A DNA stretch of 64,000 nucleotides. It comes from CAYHCE01 sp964355015. GTDB lineage: Bacteria; Cyanobacteriota; Cyanobacteriia; PCC-6307; Cyanobiaceae. The DNA lies in NCBI GenBank assembly GCA_964355015.1, contig CAYHCE010000003.1:62001-126000 (forward strand). Reading direction: 5' to 3'. The notes beneath the pieces are model-generated. The model had not been told where the DNA came from. It worked only from the letters and a program-made list of their open reading frames with translations, and ran no database searches. Position numbers and translations under genes: made by a program. Positions within the stretch are counted from its first letter, which is position 1, and each line of letters opens with the position of its first letter. Positions 7,940 to 17,290 of this stretch are shown piece after piece.

Positions 7940-8191
7940 TCAGCTCGCGCCGGATGGGGTGAGAACCTCGGCCACGGCCCAGCGCTTGGTGCGACTGAGG
8001 GGACGGGTTTCGGTGATGCGGACCCGGTCACCGACGCGACAACGGTTGTCCTCGTCGTGGGCCTTGTAACGGGTGGTGCGGCTGACGGTCTTCTTGTAGA
8101 TGGGATGGGGGAAGCGGTTCTCCACCGCCACCACCACCGTTTTGTCCATCTTGTCGCTGACGACGGTGCCGACCCTTTCCTTGAGTGCCAT
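7940..8191 (-). CDS. rpsQ: 30S ribosomal protein S17
   Basis: The 83-residue S17 begins MALKERVGTVVSDKMDKTVV and has the RVGDRVRITETRPLSRTKRW signature. It is an early-binding 30S assembly protein. It follows rpmC by 18 nt. Confidence 0.95.
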   Translation of the reverse strand: MALKERVGTVVSDKMDKTVVVAVENRFPHPIYKKTVSRTTRYKAHDEDNRCRVGDRVRITETRPLSRTKRWAVAEVLTPSGAS

Positions 8192-8209
8192 GGCTGGTGT
8201 TCGGGGGGA

Positions 8210-8425
8210 TCAGGAGGCGGAGAGAGCGGAGCGCTGACGCTCCTGCTGCACCGTCAGCAGCTGGGCCAGCTTGGTGCGGCTCAGCTTGAAGCGGTGCGAC
8301 TGCTCCAGACGGCGGGTGGCCTGCTGGAAGCGGAGATCGAACAGGTCGCGGCGGATGCCGTCGATCTGTTCGGTGAGTTCGGCGTCGGTGAGCGTGCGCA
8401 GCTCGGCGATGTCGGGACGGGCCAT
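8210..8425 (-). CDS. rpmC: 50S ribosomal protein L29
   Basis: This 71-residue alpha-helical L29 starts MARPDIAELRTLTDAEL and has the LFDLRFQQATRRLEQSHR motif. It lies by the exit tunnel, where signal recognition particle and trigger factor dock. It starts 3 nt after rplP. Confidence 0.94.
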   Translation of the reverse strand: MARPDIAELRTLTDAELTEQIDGIRRDLFDLRFQQATRRLEQSHRFKLSRTKLAQLLTVQQERQRSALSAS

Positions 8426-8428
8426 GGA

Positions 8429-8890
8429 TCAGGACTCCACAGGGACGGCGGGCTCCGGGGTGACCTCGGTGTCCTGGTCGGCGAGGGCCAGAAACTTGGT
8501 CTTGATGGGCAGCTTGTACTGCGCCAGGCGCATGGCCTCCTTGGCGATCTCGGGGGTGATTTCGGGACCTCCCATCTCGAAGAGGATGCGACCGGGTTTG
8601 ATCACCGCAACCCAGAACTCTGGGTTGCCCTTACCGGAACCCATGCGGGTTTCGGCGGGGCGCATGGTGACGGGCTTGTCCGGGAAGATCCGGATCCAGA
8701 TCTTCCCGCCCCGCTTGACGTAGCGGGTCATGGCCCGGCGGCTGGCCTCAATCTGGCGGGAGGTGATCCACCCGCATTCCTGGGCCTGCAGGGCAAACGC
8801 ACCGAAGGCAATCGTGTTGCCCCGGGTGGCGACGCCGCTCATGCGGCCTCGCTGCTGTTTGCGGAATTTGACGCGACGTGGACTCAGCAT
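8429..8890 (-). CDS. rplP: 50S ribosomal protein L16
   Basis: The 153-residue L16 begins MLSPRRVKFRKQQRGRM and contains the GKIWIRIFPDKPVT motif and the GSGKGNPEFWVAV segment. It contacts the A-site tRNA elbow. The C-terminus is slightly extended and acidic. It follows rpsC by 16 nt. Confidence 0.95.
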   Translation of the reverse strand: MLSPRRVKFRKQQRGRMSGVATRGNTIAFGAFALQAQECGWITSRQIEASRRAMTRYVKRGGKIWIRIFPDKPVTMRPAETRMGSGKGNPEFWVAVIKPGRILFEMGGPEITPEIAKEAMRLAQYKLPIKTKFLALADQDTEVTPEPAVPVES

Positions 8891-8906
8891 GGTTCAGGCC
8901 TCCTGA

Positions 8907-9635
8907 TCACTCTTCGTTCGAACGGTCTTCGAACTGTTGGGGCCGCCGGCTGGCCCGGCGCTTCGGTGCACCACCCACGGGCAGTTGCTCCTTCTGCCCG
9001 GGAAGCACCTCTCCCTTGAACACCCACACCTTGATCCCCAGCACCCCGTAGGTGGTGGAGGCCACCTTGGTGGCGTAGTCGATGTCGGCACGGAGCGTGT
9101 GCAGCGGCACGCGTCCCTCGCGGGTCCATTCGGTCCGGGCGATCTCGGCGCCGTTGAGGCGACCGCTCACCTGGATCTTCAGGCCGAGGACGCCGGCCCG
9201 CTGGGCCCGCTGCACGGTCATGCGCATGACACGGCGGAAGGCCACGCGCTTCTCCAGCTGCTGACCGATGTATTCGGCCAGCAGGTAGGCGTCGGCATCG
9301 ACACGCTCCACCTCCACCACGTTGATCCGCACCTGACGGGCACGGTCGCCGAGGGTTTTCTGGATGCCGGCGCGCAGCTCCTCGATGCCGCTCCCCTGGC
9401 GGCCCACCAGCACGCCGGGGCGCGCCGTCTTGAGTTCCACCTCGAGCTGGTCGGCCTTGCGGGCGATCAGCACATCACTGATGCCGGCGGAGGCGTACTT
9501 CTTGTGGATGAAGCTGCGGATCCGATCATCCTCCTGAAGAAGGGTCGGGTAGGTCTTGCTGGGGGCGTACCAACGGGAGCGATGTTCCTGGGTGATCCCC
9601 AGGCGCAGGCCGGTTGGATGGATCTTGTGTCCCAT
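8907..9635 (-). CDS. rpsC: 30S ribosomal protein S3
   Basis: The chosen start, MGHKIHPTGLRLGITQEHRS, gives 242 residues, normal for S3. The KH domain is present (VLVGRQGSGIEELRAGIQ) and the C-terminal S3 domain has the GLKIQVSGRLNGAEIARTEW motif. S3 lines the mRNA entry tunnel. A longer frame from 9716 overlaps rplV and its first 27 residues do not resemble S3, so I rejected it. Confidence 0.96.
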   Translation of the reverse strand: MGHKIHPTGLRLGITQEHRSRWYAPSKTYPTLLQEDDRIRSFIHKKYASAGISDVLIARKADQLEVELKTARPGVLVGRQGSGIEELRAGIQKTLGDRARQVRINVVEVERVDADAYLLAEYIGQQLEKRVAFRRVMRMTVQRAQRAGVLGLKIQVSGRLNGAEIARTEWTREGRVPLHTLRADIDYATKVASTTYGVLGIKVWVFKGEVLPGQKEQLPVGGAPKRRASRRPQQFEDRSNEE

Positions 9636-9654
9636 CGGGCGGTGTCCTCGGGGT

Positions 9655-10011
9655 TCAGGCGGAAGGAGCCACAGCAATGCTGATGTGGCAGGTTTGCTTT
9701 TTGATGGCGTAGGCACGGCCCTGGGCCCGGGGCCGGAAGCGCTTCAGGGACGGACCCATGTCGGCGATGGCGGTGCTGATCACCAGCGAAGCGGGATCGA
9801 GACCCAGGTTGTGCTCCGCGTTCGCCACCGCCGAGCGCAGCACCTTGGTGATGGGGCCGGTGGAGCGGTAGGGCATGAACTCGAGCAGGATCAGCGCCTC
9901 GCGATAGGAGCGGCCGCGGATCTGATCGAGCACCCGACGCACCTTGGACACGGAGCCGCGGATGTAGCGGCCGTGGGCGCGGGCTTCTTGGCTGGGAGAG
10001 GTGTTGGCCAT
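9655..10011 (-). CDS. rplV: 50S ribosomal protein L22
   Basis: Starting at MANTSPSQEARAHGRYIRGS gives 118 residues. The L22 loop that reaches the exit tunnel is present (RAQGRAYAIKKQTCHI). An ATG eight codons earlier (10035) would overlap the rpsS stop and was not chosen. The gap to rpsS is 13 nt. Confidence 0.94.
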   Translation of the reverse strand: MANTSPSQEARAHGRYIRGSVSKVRRVLDQIRGRSYREALILLEFMPYRSTGPITKVLRSAVANAEHNLGLDPASLVISTAIADMGPSLKRFRPRAQGRAYAIKKQTCHISIAVAPSA

Positions 10012-10024
10012 GGTGTTTCGCTCC

Positions 10025-10300
10025 TTAACGGGCACCTTTCTTGTCCTTGATGTGGCCCCGGAAGGTGCGGGTGGGGGCGAACTCCCCCAGCTTGTGGCCC
10101 ACCATCTGCTCGGTCACATAAACCGGCACATGGCTCTTGCCGTTGTGCACGGCAATGGTGTGGCCGATCATCATCGGCAGGATGGTGGAGGCCCGCGACC
10201 AGGTCTTGATCACGGTCTTGTCGCCGGCGCTGTTCTGCGCTTCGACCTTGCGCAGCAGGTGGTCGGCGACGAAGGGTCCTTTCTTGAGTGAGCGTCCCAT
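10025..10300 (-). CDS. rpsS: 30S ribosomal protein S19
   Basis: The 91-residue S19 starts MGRSLKKGPFVADHLLRKVE and ends with the GEFAPTRTFRGH motif. It pairs with S13 in the 30S head. It lies 35 nt after rplB. Confidence 0.96.
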   Translation of the reverse strand: MGRSLKKGPFVADHLLRKVEAQNSAGDKTVIKTWSRASTILPMMIGHTIAVHNGKSHVPVYVTEQMVGHKLGEFAPTRTFRGHIKDKKGAR

Positions 10301-10335
10301 GGCGAATCAGGCAGACAGCAGAACGGTGTTGACCA

Positions 10336-11199
10336 TCAGGAATCCCGTCCGCCACGGCTCCGCTTGGAGGTGCGGCGACGTTTCCGGAGCACAAACCGAT
10401 TGCTGGGTTTGTTGCGCTTGCGGGTTTTCAGGCCCAGGGCCGGCTTGCCCCAGGGGGTGACCGGACCGGAGCGGCCGATCGGTGCGCGGCCCTCGCCACC
10501 ACCGTGGGGGTGATCGCAGGGGTTCATCACGCTGCCGCGCACTTCCGGACGGCGTCCGAGCCAGCGCTTGCGGCCGGCCTTGCCGAGGCTGGTGTTGCGC
10601 ACTTCGGCGTTGCCCACCTCACCGAGGGTGGCGTAGCACTCGCGCCGCACCAGGCGCACCTCGGTGGAGGGCAGTTTGAGGGCGACGTAGTCGCCTTCCT
10701 TGGCCATCACCTGGGCGCTGGCGCCGGCGGTGCGCACCATCTGGCCGCCCCGGCCGGCGTAGAGCTCCACGTTGTGGACGCTGGAGCCGAGCGGGATGGC
10801 GGAGAGGGGCAGGGCGTTGCCGGCCTCAATCGGGGACTCCGGGCCGGAAACGACCGTCTGGCCGACCGTGATGCCGGCGGGAGCCAGGATGTAGCGCTTC
10901 TCGCCATCGGCGTAGAAGAGCAGGGCGAGCCGGGCGTTGCGGTGAGGGTCGTAGTGGATGGCGGCCACGCGGGCCACCACGCCGTGCTTGTCACGGCGGA
11001 AATCGACCAGACGATAGAGGCGCTTGTGTCCGCCGCCACGGTGGCGGCAGGTGATCACGCCCCGGTTGTTGCGGCCTTTGCTGCGGTGTTTGGCCACCAC
11101 CAGGCTGCGTTCCGGCCGACGCTCGGTGACTTCGCTGTAGTCACTGGCGGCACGGCCGCGGGTGCCGGGGGTGTAAGGGCGGTAATTGCGGATTGCCAT
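10336..11199 (-). CDS. rplB: 50S ribosomal protein L2
   Basis: The 287-residue L2 has the MAIRNYRPYTPGTRG start, the OB and SH3-like domains, and the peptidyl-transferase-centre segment GSVMNPCDHPHGGGEGRAP with its conserved histidine. The C-terminus is strongly basic. It follows rplW by 15 nt. Confidence 0.97.
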   Translation of the reverse strand: MAIRNYRPYTPGTRGRAASDYSEVTERRPERSLVVAKHRSKGRNNRGVITCRHRGGGHKRLYRLVDFRRDKHGVVARVAAIHYDPHRNARLALLFYADGEKRYILAPAGITVGQTVVSGPESPIEAGNALPLSAIPLGSSVHNVELYAGRGGQMVRTAGASAQVMAKEGDYVALKLPSTEVRLVRRECYATLGEVGNAEVRNTSLGKAGRKRWLGRRPEVRGSVMNPCDHPHGGGEGRAPIGRSGPVTPWGKPALGLKTRKRNKPSNRFVLRKRRRTSKRSRGGRDS

Positions 11200-11214
11200 G
11201 ACGATTCAGACCCC

Positions 11215-11517
11215 TCAGGCCTCAGGGAACAACTGGATGGCATTGCCTTCGGCCAGGCGCACCACGGCTTTCTTCACCTGGGCACGCTTGCCGGCGAAGC
11301 GACCCACCCGCCGGGAGCGGCGCGGCGGGTTCATGGTGCTGACACCGACGACGCGCACATCGAACAGATGCTCGACGGCGGCCTTGATGTCGGGCTTGGC
11401 GGCCCGGGGATCCACCTCGAAGGTGTACTGATTCAGCTCGAGGGCGCGGGTGGCCTTTTCGGTGATCAGAGGCCGGCGGATCACATCCGCAAGCCGGCCA
11501 GCAAAACGCTCAGACAT
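11215..11517 (-). CDS. rplW: 50S ribosomal protein L23
   Basis: The 100-residue L23 has the LITEKATRALELNQYTFEVD motif. It is a docking site for signal recognition particle at the tunnel exit. It overlaps the 3' end of rplD by 8 nt, indicating translational coupling. Confidence 0.95.
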   Translation of the reverse strand: MSERFAGRLADVIRRPLITEKATRALELNQYTFEVDPRAAKPDIKAAVEHLFDVRVVGVSTMNPPRRSRRVGRFAGKRAQVKKAVVRLAEGNAIQLFPEA

Positions 11518-12145
11518 CGCCGTAGACCTCCTGAATCTTCGCGAGTGCCTCTTGGCTCACCACCAGCGTGTTGGCGTGGAGCAGGTCGAACACATTGAGC
11601 TGATCGGCAGCGATCAGCTTCACCTTTTCGAGGTTGCGCACCGAGCGGCGCACCACCTCGCTGGGGCCGTCGAGCACCAGCAGCACCTTGGAGCCGGCCA
11701 CGACGCCGAAGCGCTGCAGGGCGGCCAGGATTTCCTTGGTCCTGGGCGTTTCCAGGCCTTCGGCGAAGCCCTTGACCACAACGATGTCGGCGGCACGGCT
11801 GATCAGGGCCGTGCGCAGCGCCAGGCGACGCTCCTTGCGGTTCATCGCCAGGTTGTAGCTGCGGGGCTTGGGCCCGAACACCACACCACCGCCAGGACGC
11901 AGGGGGGTGCGGATCGAGCCCTGACGGGCCCGGCCCGTGCCCTTCTGCTTGTAGGGCTTGCGGCCGCCCCCGCGCACCTCGGCGCGGGTGAGGGTGCTGG
12001 CCGTGCCCTGACGGGCGTGGGCCAGTTGCCGCACCACGGCGCGATGCACCAGATCGGCGGCGGACGATTCCTTGGCGACCTTCAGGTCGAGGGTGGCCTC
12101 ACCGGCCTCCTTCCCCTGCCAATCGCGAACAACACAATTCACCAT
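11510..12145 (-). CDS. rplD: 50S ribosomal protein L4
   Basis: The 211-residue L4 contains the tunnel loop GGGRKPYKQKGTGRARQGS and the Rossmann-like globular part. In enterobacteria L4 also represses its own S10 operon. No comparable leader can be recognised here because rpsJ and its leader are not in the window. It follows rplC by 11 nt. Confidence 0.95.
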   Translation of the reverse strand: MVNCVVRDWQGKEAGEATLDLKVAKESSAADLVHRAVVRQLAHARQGTASTLTRAEVRGGGRKPYKQKGTGRARQGSIRTPLRPGGGVVFGPKPRSYNLAMNRKERRLALRTALISRAADIVVVKGFAEGLETPRTKEILAALQRFGVVAGSKVLLVLDGPSEVVRRSVRNLEKVKLIAADQLNVFDLLHANTLVVSQEALAKIQEVYGDV

Positions 12146-12156
12146 CTCGGTTCTCC

Positions 12157-12804
12157 TCAGTTCGCGGCCTTGGCGCCGACCCGCAGGGCGGGACGGATGC
12201 TGAGCAGGGCACCGGGCTTGCCGGGCACCGACCCCTTCACCACGAGCAGGTTGCGCTCGCTGTCCACCTTGAGAATCGTGAGGCCGCGGGTGGTGATCTG
12301 CTTGCCGCCGTAGCGACCCGCCATCCGCTTGCCTGGATAGACCCGGCCAGGCGTGGTGCCGGCGCCGATCGAACCGGGTTCACGATGGTTCTTCGAACCG
12401 TGGCTCATCGGACCGCGGCTGAAGCCATGGCGCTTCTGGAGGCCGGAGAAACCACGACCGATCGTGTCGCCGCTCACATCCACCTTCTGGCCGGCCTCAA
12501 AGGCCTCCACGGTGATCGCGCCGCCCAGCTCGAGACCGTCGACGGTGTCGAGGCGGTACTCCTGCAGGTGACGCAGAGGCTCCTGGCCGGATCTGGCCAG
12601 GTGGCCCGCAGCGGGCCGGTTGACGAGCTTCTCGCGAATCTCGCCGAAGCCGATCTGGGCTGCGGTGTAGCCGTCGGTGGCGGGGGTTTTCAGTTGGGTG
12701 ATGCGGCAGGGGCCCGCCTCGATCACGGTGACCGGGATGGACTTGCCGTCAGGGTCGAAGAACTGGGACATGCCCAGCTTCTTCCCGAGAATGCCGAAAG
12801 ACAT
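12157..12804 (-). CDS. rplC: 50S ribosomal protein L3
   Basis: Starting at MSFGILGKKLGMSQFFDPDG gives 215 residues, normal for L3. The GFSGLQKRHGFSRGPMSHGS loop near the peptidyl transferase centre is present. A 14-residue upstream extension is rejected because it is hydrophobic and unlike the family. An AGGAGG run lies a few bases upstream of the chosen ATG. This is the first gene of the cluster, so its promoter should lie in 12805-13222. Confidence 0.96.
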   Translation of the reverse strand: MSFGILGKKLGMSQFFDPDGKSIPVTVIEAGPCRITQLKTPATDGYTAAQIGFGEIREKLVNRPAAGHLARSGQEPLRHLQEYRLDTVDGLELGGAITVEAFEAGQKVDVSGDTIGRGFSGLQKRHGFSRGPMSHGSKNHREPGSIGAGTTPGRVYPGKRMAGRYGGKQITTRGLTILKVDSERNLLVVKGSVPGKPGALLSIRPALRVGAKAAN

Positions 12805-13222
12805 AGGAGGGGAGAAACGCCAGCAGGACCACGGCACGCCCCCCACGGCGGGGAGACGGGTCGCTCGGAGCTGTTGTCGATCAGACGCGCTGGGCCAGGG
12901 TTCTGGCTCCGCCGCCGCCCTGAAAGCTCAGGGAGACGTCGGTTGGGCTAGCGGTTGGCGAAACAGCAGGCTGGGACTTGTCCGTTCCGAATGAATCGGC
13001 ACGGCAGTATCCCGACGGCAGCGGCAGATCCGGAGTGATCCGGGGATGCCGGGCCGTACTGGCCGGGAGGAGCCATCGCCAGCGACGACTCCGTGCAGCG
13101 CTCTGGAGGCCCGGCTAGCGGACGGGCGCAGAACGGATGCACAAGTGACGACCATAGCCCATGGCTGGCACCCACTCCTGCCTCTCCCTGCCAGACTGCG
13201 TTGACCCGAATCGGAGCTGCCG
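12805..13222. promoter_or_regulatory. Divergent intergenic region, ribosomal cluster versus ndhN-ldpA
   Basis: This 418-bp gap lies between the divergently transcribed rplC and ndhN genes, so it should hold promoters for both directions. I find no credible gene in it; the small frames have arbitrary composition. A GGAG precedes the ndhN ATG by about 8 bases. A short direct repeat, GATCCGG, occurs at 13027-13033 and 13037-13043. I could not assign convincing -35 and -10 boxes. Confidence 0.5.
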
Positions 13223-13684
13223 ATGCCCCTGCTGCTGACTGGTCGTCGTTTTCGTCAGGAGCTCGAGCAGGCCGGCGCCCTGGCCCTGTACGCCCCCCTG
13301 GAAGGTGGGGCCGAAACCCGGCTGTTGCGCCGGCTGCGGTCGGCGGGCTACGGCGCCCAGCTCACCTCGGCACGGGGGCTCGGCGATCCGGAAGCCTTCC
13401 TGTTCCAGTCGCACGGGGTGCGTCCGCCCCACCTGGGTCACCACAGCATCGGTGGCGGCGCTGCTGTCGGCGAGGTGCAGCGCGTGATGCCCCAGCTCGG
13501 TTCTCTGCTGGAGGGGGATCGGCCGATGCTGCTCTGGTTGCTGGAGGCCCAGGTGCTCTCCTCCGCCGAGCTCGGCTCGCTCTGCGCCCTCACACGGCGG
13601 GAACCGCGCCTGAAGATCGTGGCTGAGATGGGTGGCGCCCGCAGCCTGCGCTGGCTGCCGCTGGAGCAGCTGGTTGCTGCCTGA
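13223..13684 (+). CDS. ndhN: NAD(P)H-quinone oxidoreductase subunit N
   Basis: The 153-residue protein matches NdhN, a hydrophilic subunit of the cyanobacterial/plastid NDH-1 complex. That complex takes electrons from ferredoxin to plastoquinone in cyclic flow and respiration. Recognisable segments are MPLLLTGRRFRQELEQAGAL, the RPPHLGHHSIGGGA turn and the KIVAEMGGARSLRW end. The following ldpA frame overlaps its 3' end, a gene pair commonly seen in cyanobacteria. Confidence 0.9.
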   Translation: MPLLLTGRRFRQELEQAGALALYAPLEGGAETRLLRRLRSAGYGAQLTSARGLGDPEAFLFQSHGVRPPHLGHHSIGGGAAVGEVQRVMPQLGSLLEGDRPMLLWLLEAQVLSSAELGSLCALTRREPRLKIVAEMGGARSLRWLPLEQLVAA

Positions 13685-14711
13685 GCAGGCCCTGGCTCAG
13701 GGCCGCTGGGTCAAGCTGATCTGCGGTGCCAGCAACCAGGATCTGGTCTCGATCGAGGATCTCTGCGGCATCTATGCACTGGCGGGCGTGCATTGCATCG
13801 ATGTGGCGGCAGATCCCGCTGTGGCGGCGGCGGCGCGGCGCGGCATCGCCTGGGCCCGGGAGCGGCATGCTGATCAGCCACCGCCCTGGCTGATGCTGAG
13901 CCTCAGCGACGGCGCTGATCCACACTTCCGCAAGGCCTGGTTCGATCCATGCCGCTGCCCGCCCGATTGCCCCCGTCCCTGCGCGCGGGTCTGTCCGGCG
14001 CAGGCGATCCCGGAGGGGGAGGGAGTGCTGGCTGAGCGGTGCTATGGCTGCGGCCGCTGCCTGCCAGCCTGTCCCCACGGTCTGATCGAGGAGCGCGGGC
14101 ACCTGCTCGCTGCCGAGGCGGTGGGGCCTCTGCTGGCCCGCCTGCGCCCGGATGTCGTGGAACTCCACACCCGGCCGGAGCGGGGCGATGCTTTCGCCCG
14201 GCGTCTGGACCAGGTTGTGGCGTCGGGCGTGCCGCTGCGGCGCCTGGCGGTGAGCTGTGGCCTGGAGGCGGGGGCGGGCGCGGAGCTGGCCGCCGAACTC
14301 TGGCGGCGCTTTGCCCTGCTGCGTCAGGCGGGCTTCAGGCCGCTCTGGCAACTCGATGGCCGGCCGATGAGCGGCGACGTGGGTGCGGGCACAGCCCATG
14401 CGGCCGTGCGCCTGCTGAAGAGGGTGGGCCCACTGGCACCGCCTGGACCGCTGCAGCTGGCCGGCGGTACCAATGAGCGCACGATCGCCCTGCTGGAACG
14501 GGATCTGCCCACCGGTGTGGCCGGTGTGGCCTTCGGGGGCGCCGCCCGCAAGCTGTTGCTGCCTCTGCTGCAGGAGGCCCAGCGGCGTGGCCGTCGGCTG
14601 CTCGACGATCCCGAACTCTGGCCGCGGGCCAGGGCTCGAGCCGAGGGTCTGGTGCTGCCGTGGTTGCGGCGGGGGGCTTGCGCCGCTTCGATCAGCGCGG
14701 CTTCGCTTTGA
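13632..14711 (+). CDS. ldpA: LdpA-like iron-sulfur protein (circadian light input)
   Basis: LdpA is an iron-sulfur protein that in Synechococcus elongatus passes redox/light information to the circadian clock. The family core starts at QGRWVKLICGASNQDL. Two cysteine clusters, CRCPPDCPRPCARVCP and CYGCGRCLPACP, resemble 4Fe-4S ferredoxin motifs, and a long C-terminal LdpA domain follows. The start is uncertain: the ATG at 13632 overlaps ndhN by 53 nt, and a TTG at 13674 just before the core is a good alternative. The 3' end overlaps the convergent gene by 20 nt. Confidence 0.85.
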   Translation: MAPAACAGCRWSSWLLPEQALAQGRWVKLICGASNQDLVSIEDLCGIYALAGVHCIDVAADPAVAAAARRGIAWARERHADQPPPWLMLSLSDGADPHFRKAWFDPCRCPPDCPRPCARVCPAQAIPEGEGVLAERCYGCGRCLPACPHGLIEERGHLLAAEAVGPLLARLRPDVVELHTRPERGDAFARRLDQVVASGVPLRRLAVSCGLEAGAGAELAAELWRRFALLRQAGFRPLWQLDGRPMSGDVGAGTAHAAVRLLKRVGPLAPPGPLQLAGGTNERTIALLERDLPTGVAGVAFGGAARKLLLPLLQEAQRRGRRLLDDPELWPRARARAEGLVLPWLRRGACAASISAASL

Positions 14712-17067
14712 GGGAAGCCGCGCTGACCGGAATGACGGGATGGTTGAGGAAGAACTCGTCTCGCGGGAACAGGTCGGTGAGGACGCTGCCGCTCCTCGGT
14801 GTCGACGGATCCCAGTGGATGTGATCACCGCTCAGGGCCTTGGTCGCTTGCTCGAGCGTGATCTCGGAGTTGCCCCGTCGCATGTGACTCATCACGCCGG
14901 GTGAGCGCACCTGATCCAGCAGGCGGTTCTCGTCGAGGCGGATGGGCTCGTTGCTGCCGATCAGGATATTGACCGGATCCAGTATCACGCCATAGGGGAA
15001 AACGTTCATGAAGGTCTGGACGACGCGCCCGGAGGGCGCCCACTGAACGAAGATGCCGCCGGGCTTCAGCCGTGCGCTCACCTGCCGCATGAACTCCTCG
15101 CTGTAGAGGAGGCCGGAGTGGGAGGTCTGAGGAAGCACGGCGTCGGCCTCGATCACGTCGTAGCGGCGTGAATCTCGCGCCAGGACCTGGCGTCCGTCGG
15201 CGTAGACGAAATGGATGCGCGGATCGGCGAGCAGAGCCGCCACCGGTCCGTCGGGCCTCGCGGCGGCGAGCTTTTCGAGTGTCAGCAGCACAGGCTTGAC
15301 CAGTTCGATCCCCCGCACATCCTCTGTCTTGGGGGAGGTCAGGGCCCCCAGGGGGGTGCCACCGCTGCCGACACCGATCAGCAGCACCTCCTTCGGATGG
15401 GGATGAACCAGCGGGCCGATGCTGCCGAGCAGGATGTGCATCGGGGTGAAGGGCACCGAGCCCTGGGTGAATCCCTGGATGACGAAGTCGCCTGCCCCAT
15501 CGACCTGATGGCCGGGGTACCCGCGGAAATAGGTGACGCCGCTGCGATCTTCGGACCAGAGATCGAAGGTGCCCGGAGTCGGACGGTGGACCTGTCTCCA
15601 GAAGGTGCCGTTGTCCGGGATGAACAGGGCGGCGGCTGCCCCAGCGGCCAGGGCCAGCTCGGGCCAGCGACCACGACCGCCGCGCCACAACCAGCCCAGC
15701 AGCAGGGCCAGCGTCAGCGCTGCCAGCAGCTTCAGCGTGCCCGCCGTACCCAGCACGTGCAGCGTCACCAGTCCGGTGAAGACGGAGCCTGCCGCGTTGC
15801 CGGCGATGTTGGCCAGCTGCACCCAGCCCACCCTGGCTCCCACGTCGCTGAGGTCCTGCTGAACGGCCCGCTGCACGAAGGGGAAGGTCATGCCGATCAG
15901 GAAGGCCGGCGGTCCGACGATCACCAGGGCGACCAGAAACCTCGGCAGCATCTGATCCGGAGTGATCACGGAGAAGCCACTGGGGAGGATCCCGTTGATC
16001 GGTGGGTAGGGCAGGGCCAGCCACAGCCAGCCGATCAGAACGATCGCCAGGACGAAGCCGGCCCCCTGGGTGATGAAGAAGGCCGGTCGAGGGTCGTTCA
16101 TCCGGCGCACCATCCGTGCCGCCACGGCCATGCCGAAGCCATCCGCGATCAGGAAGATGCCCAGCACGGTCGGGAACAGGTAGGCGTGGTACTGGCCTGC
16201 GGTGCCCAGTAGGCGCAGCCAGACGATCTCCAGCGCCACGATCACGTAACCGGAGAGGAACACCAGCAGGCACCACAGCTTCAGGCCGCCGAAGGGTTCA
16301 CTGCGTCGCCCGGACACCGGCGGAGCCTCGCCGGTGTCTGCGGCCACCCTCGAGAAACTCCTGCCGGCCTCTGCCCGGCGCAGGCCCCTCCGCAGGCTGA
16401 GGGCCAGGATTCCTGCCAGCAGATCCAGGCAGGCCGCGAGCCCGAGGGCTCCCACGAAGCCCATGCGGCCGACGATGAAGAAGCCGCCGAGCAGGGCCCC
16501 GAGCCCGGCCCCCAGGGTGTTGAGCCCGTAGAGCAGGGAGATGCGCTCCGCCACCGTGTCGAGGGAACTCGCCACTGCCCTCGACAGCAGCGGCAACGAG
16601 GCGCCCATCAGGGTGGTGGGGATGGCCAGACCCACGAAACAGAGGCCGAACACGGCCAGCTGACTGTCGACCCTGCCGGCCATGCCCATGGCCAGCCAGT
16701 CGTAGAGGAAGGGCTTGGAAAGCAGGGCGCACAGGGCCACGCCGAGTTCGCACAGCGCGAACCAGGTGAGGGCCTGGCTCGGAGAGAGGCGGTCGGCCAC
16801 CTTGGCCCCGAGCATCGAGCCGATCCCTAGGCCGGTCAGGAAGGCCCCCACCACCAGGGCGGCGCTGACGGTGTCGGACCCGGCGAAGATCCCCAGCATC
16901 CTCTGCCAGATGATCTGGCAGAGAAGGGCGGCGAAGCCAGAGCAGAAGAACGCCACCATCAGGCGCCGCATTCCTTTTGATCCCACGGACTGGGTGACAC
17001 CCAGGGCAGCCGGTGAGGATGCGGATCCGTTCATGAGTTGTTCGGCGGACTGCGGCTTGTCCGGCAT
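14692..17067 (-). CDS. Membrane protein with C-terminal spermidine synthase-like domain
   Basis: The 791-residue protein has about 500 N-terminal residues made of many hydrophobic helices, resembling an MFS-like transporter fold. A methyltransferase/spermidine synthase-like domain follows. The nucleotide-binding motif is LLIGVGSGGTPLGAL, followed by RGIELVKPVL and YDVIEADAVLPQTSHSGLLY. The last segment differs from true SpeE, where a catalytic Asp precedes the substrate loop, so polyamine synthesis is not assured. Such fusions are common in bacteria and their substrate is usually unknown. It is convergent with ldpA. Confidence 0.75.
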   Translation of the reverse strand: MPDKPQSAEQLMNGSASSPAALGVTQSVGSKGMRRLMVAFFCSGFAALLCQIIWQRMLGIFAGSDTVSAALVVGAFLTGLGIGSMLGAKVADRLSPSQALTWFALCELGVALCALLSKPFLYDWLAMGMAGRVDSQLAVFGLCFVGLAIPTTLMGASLPLLSRAVASSLDTVAERISLLYGLNTLGAGLGALLGGFFIVGRMGFVGALGLAACLDLLAGILALSLRRGLRRAEAGRSFSRVAADTGEAPPVSGRRSEPFGGLKLWCLLVFLSGYVIVALEIVWLRLLGTAGQYHAYLFPTVLGIFLIADGFGMAVAARMVRRMNDPRPAFFITQGAGFVLAIVLIGWLWLALPYPPINGILPSGFSVITPDQMLPRFLVALVIVGPPAFLIGMTFPFVQRAVQQDLSDVGARVGWVQLANIAGNAAGSVFTGLVTLHVLGTAGTLKLLAALTLALLLGWLWRGGRGRWPELALAAGAAAALFIPDNGTFWRQVHRPTPGTFDLWSEDRSGVTYFRGYPGHQVDGAGDFVIQGFTQGSVPFTPMHILLGSIGPLVHPHPKEVLLIGVGSGGTPLGALTSPKTEDVRGIELVKPVLLTLEKLAAARPDGPVAALLADPRIHFVYADGRQVLARDSRRYDVIEADAVLPQTSHSGLLYSEEFMRQVSARLKPGGIFVQWAPSGRVVQTFMNVFPYGVILDPVNILIGSNEPIRLDENRLLDQVRSPGVMSHMRRGNSEITLEQATKALSGDHIHWDPSTPRSGSVLTDLFPRDEFFLNHPVIPVSAASLKAKPR

Positions 17068-17290
17068 GGCCAGCGGAACCCTAAGGCCACTGGTCGCCGC
17101 AGGAAGTTGGCGAACCGGGGGGTGCCGGAGGCGGAGGCGAAGGCGAAGCGGACGGCTCCGGACTGGGGCGCTCCCTTCCCCTCCCTCTGATCTCGGCTAG
17201 AACCGTCACAAGCACGTCCTCGATCCAGCCCTGCAGCAACCGCCGCCTGCCGTTCCCCCTGTCCAACGCATCACGGACGATCTCGATAGA

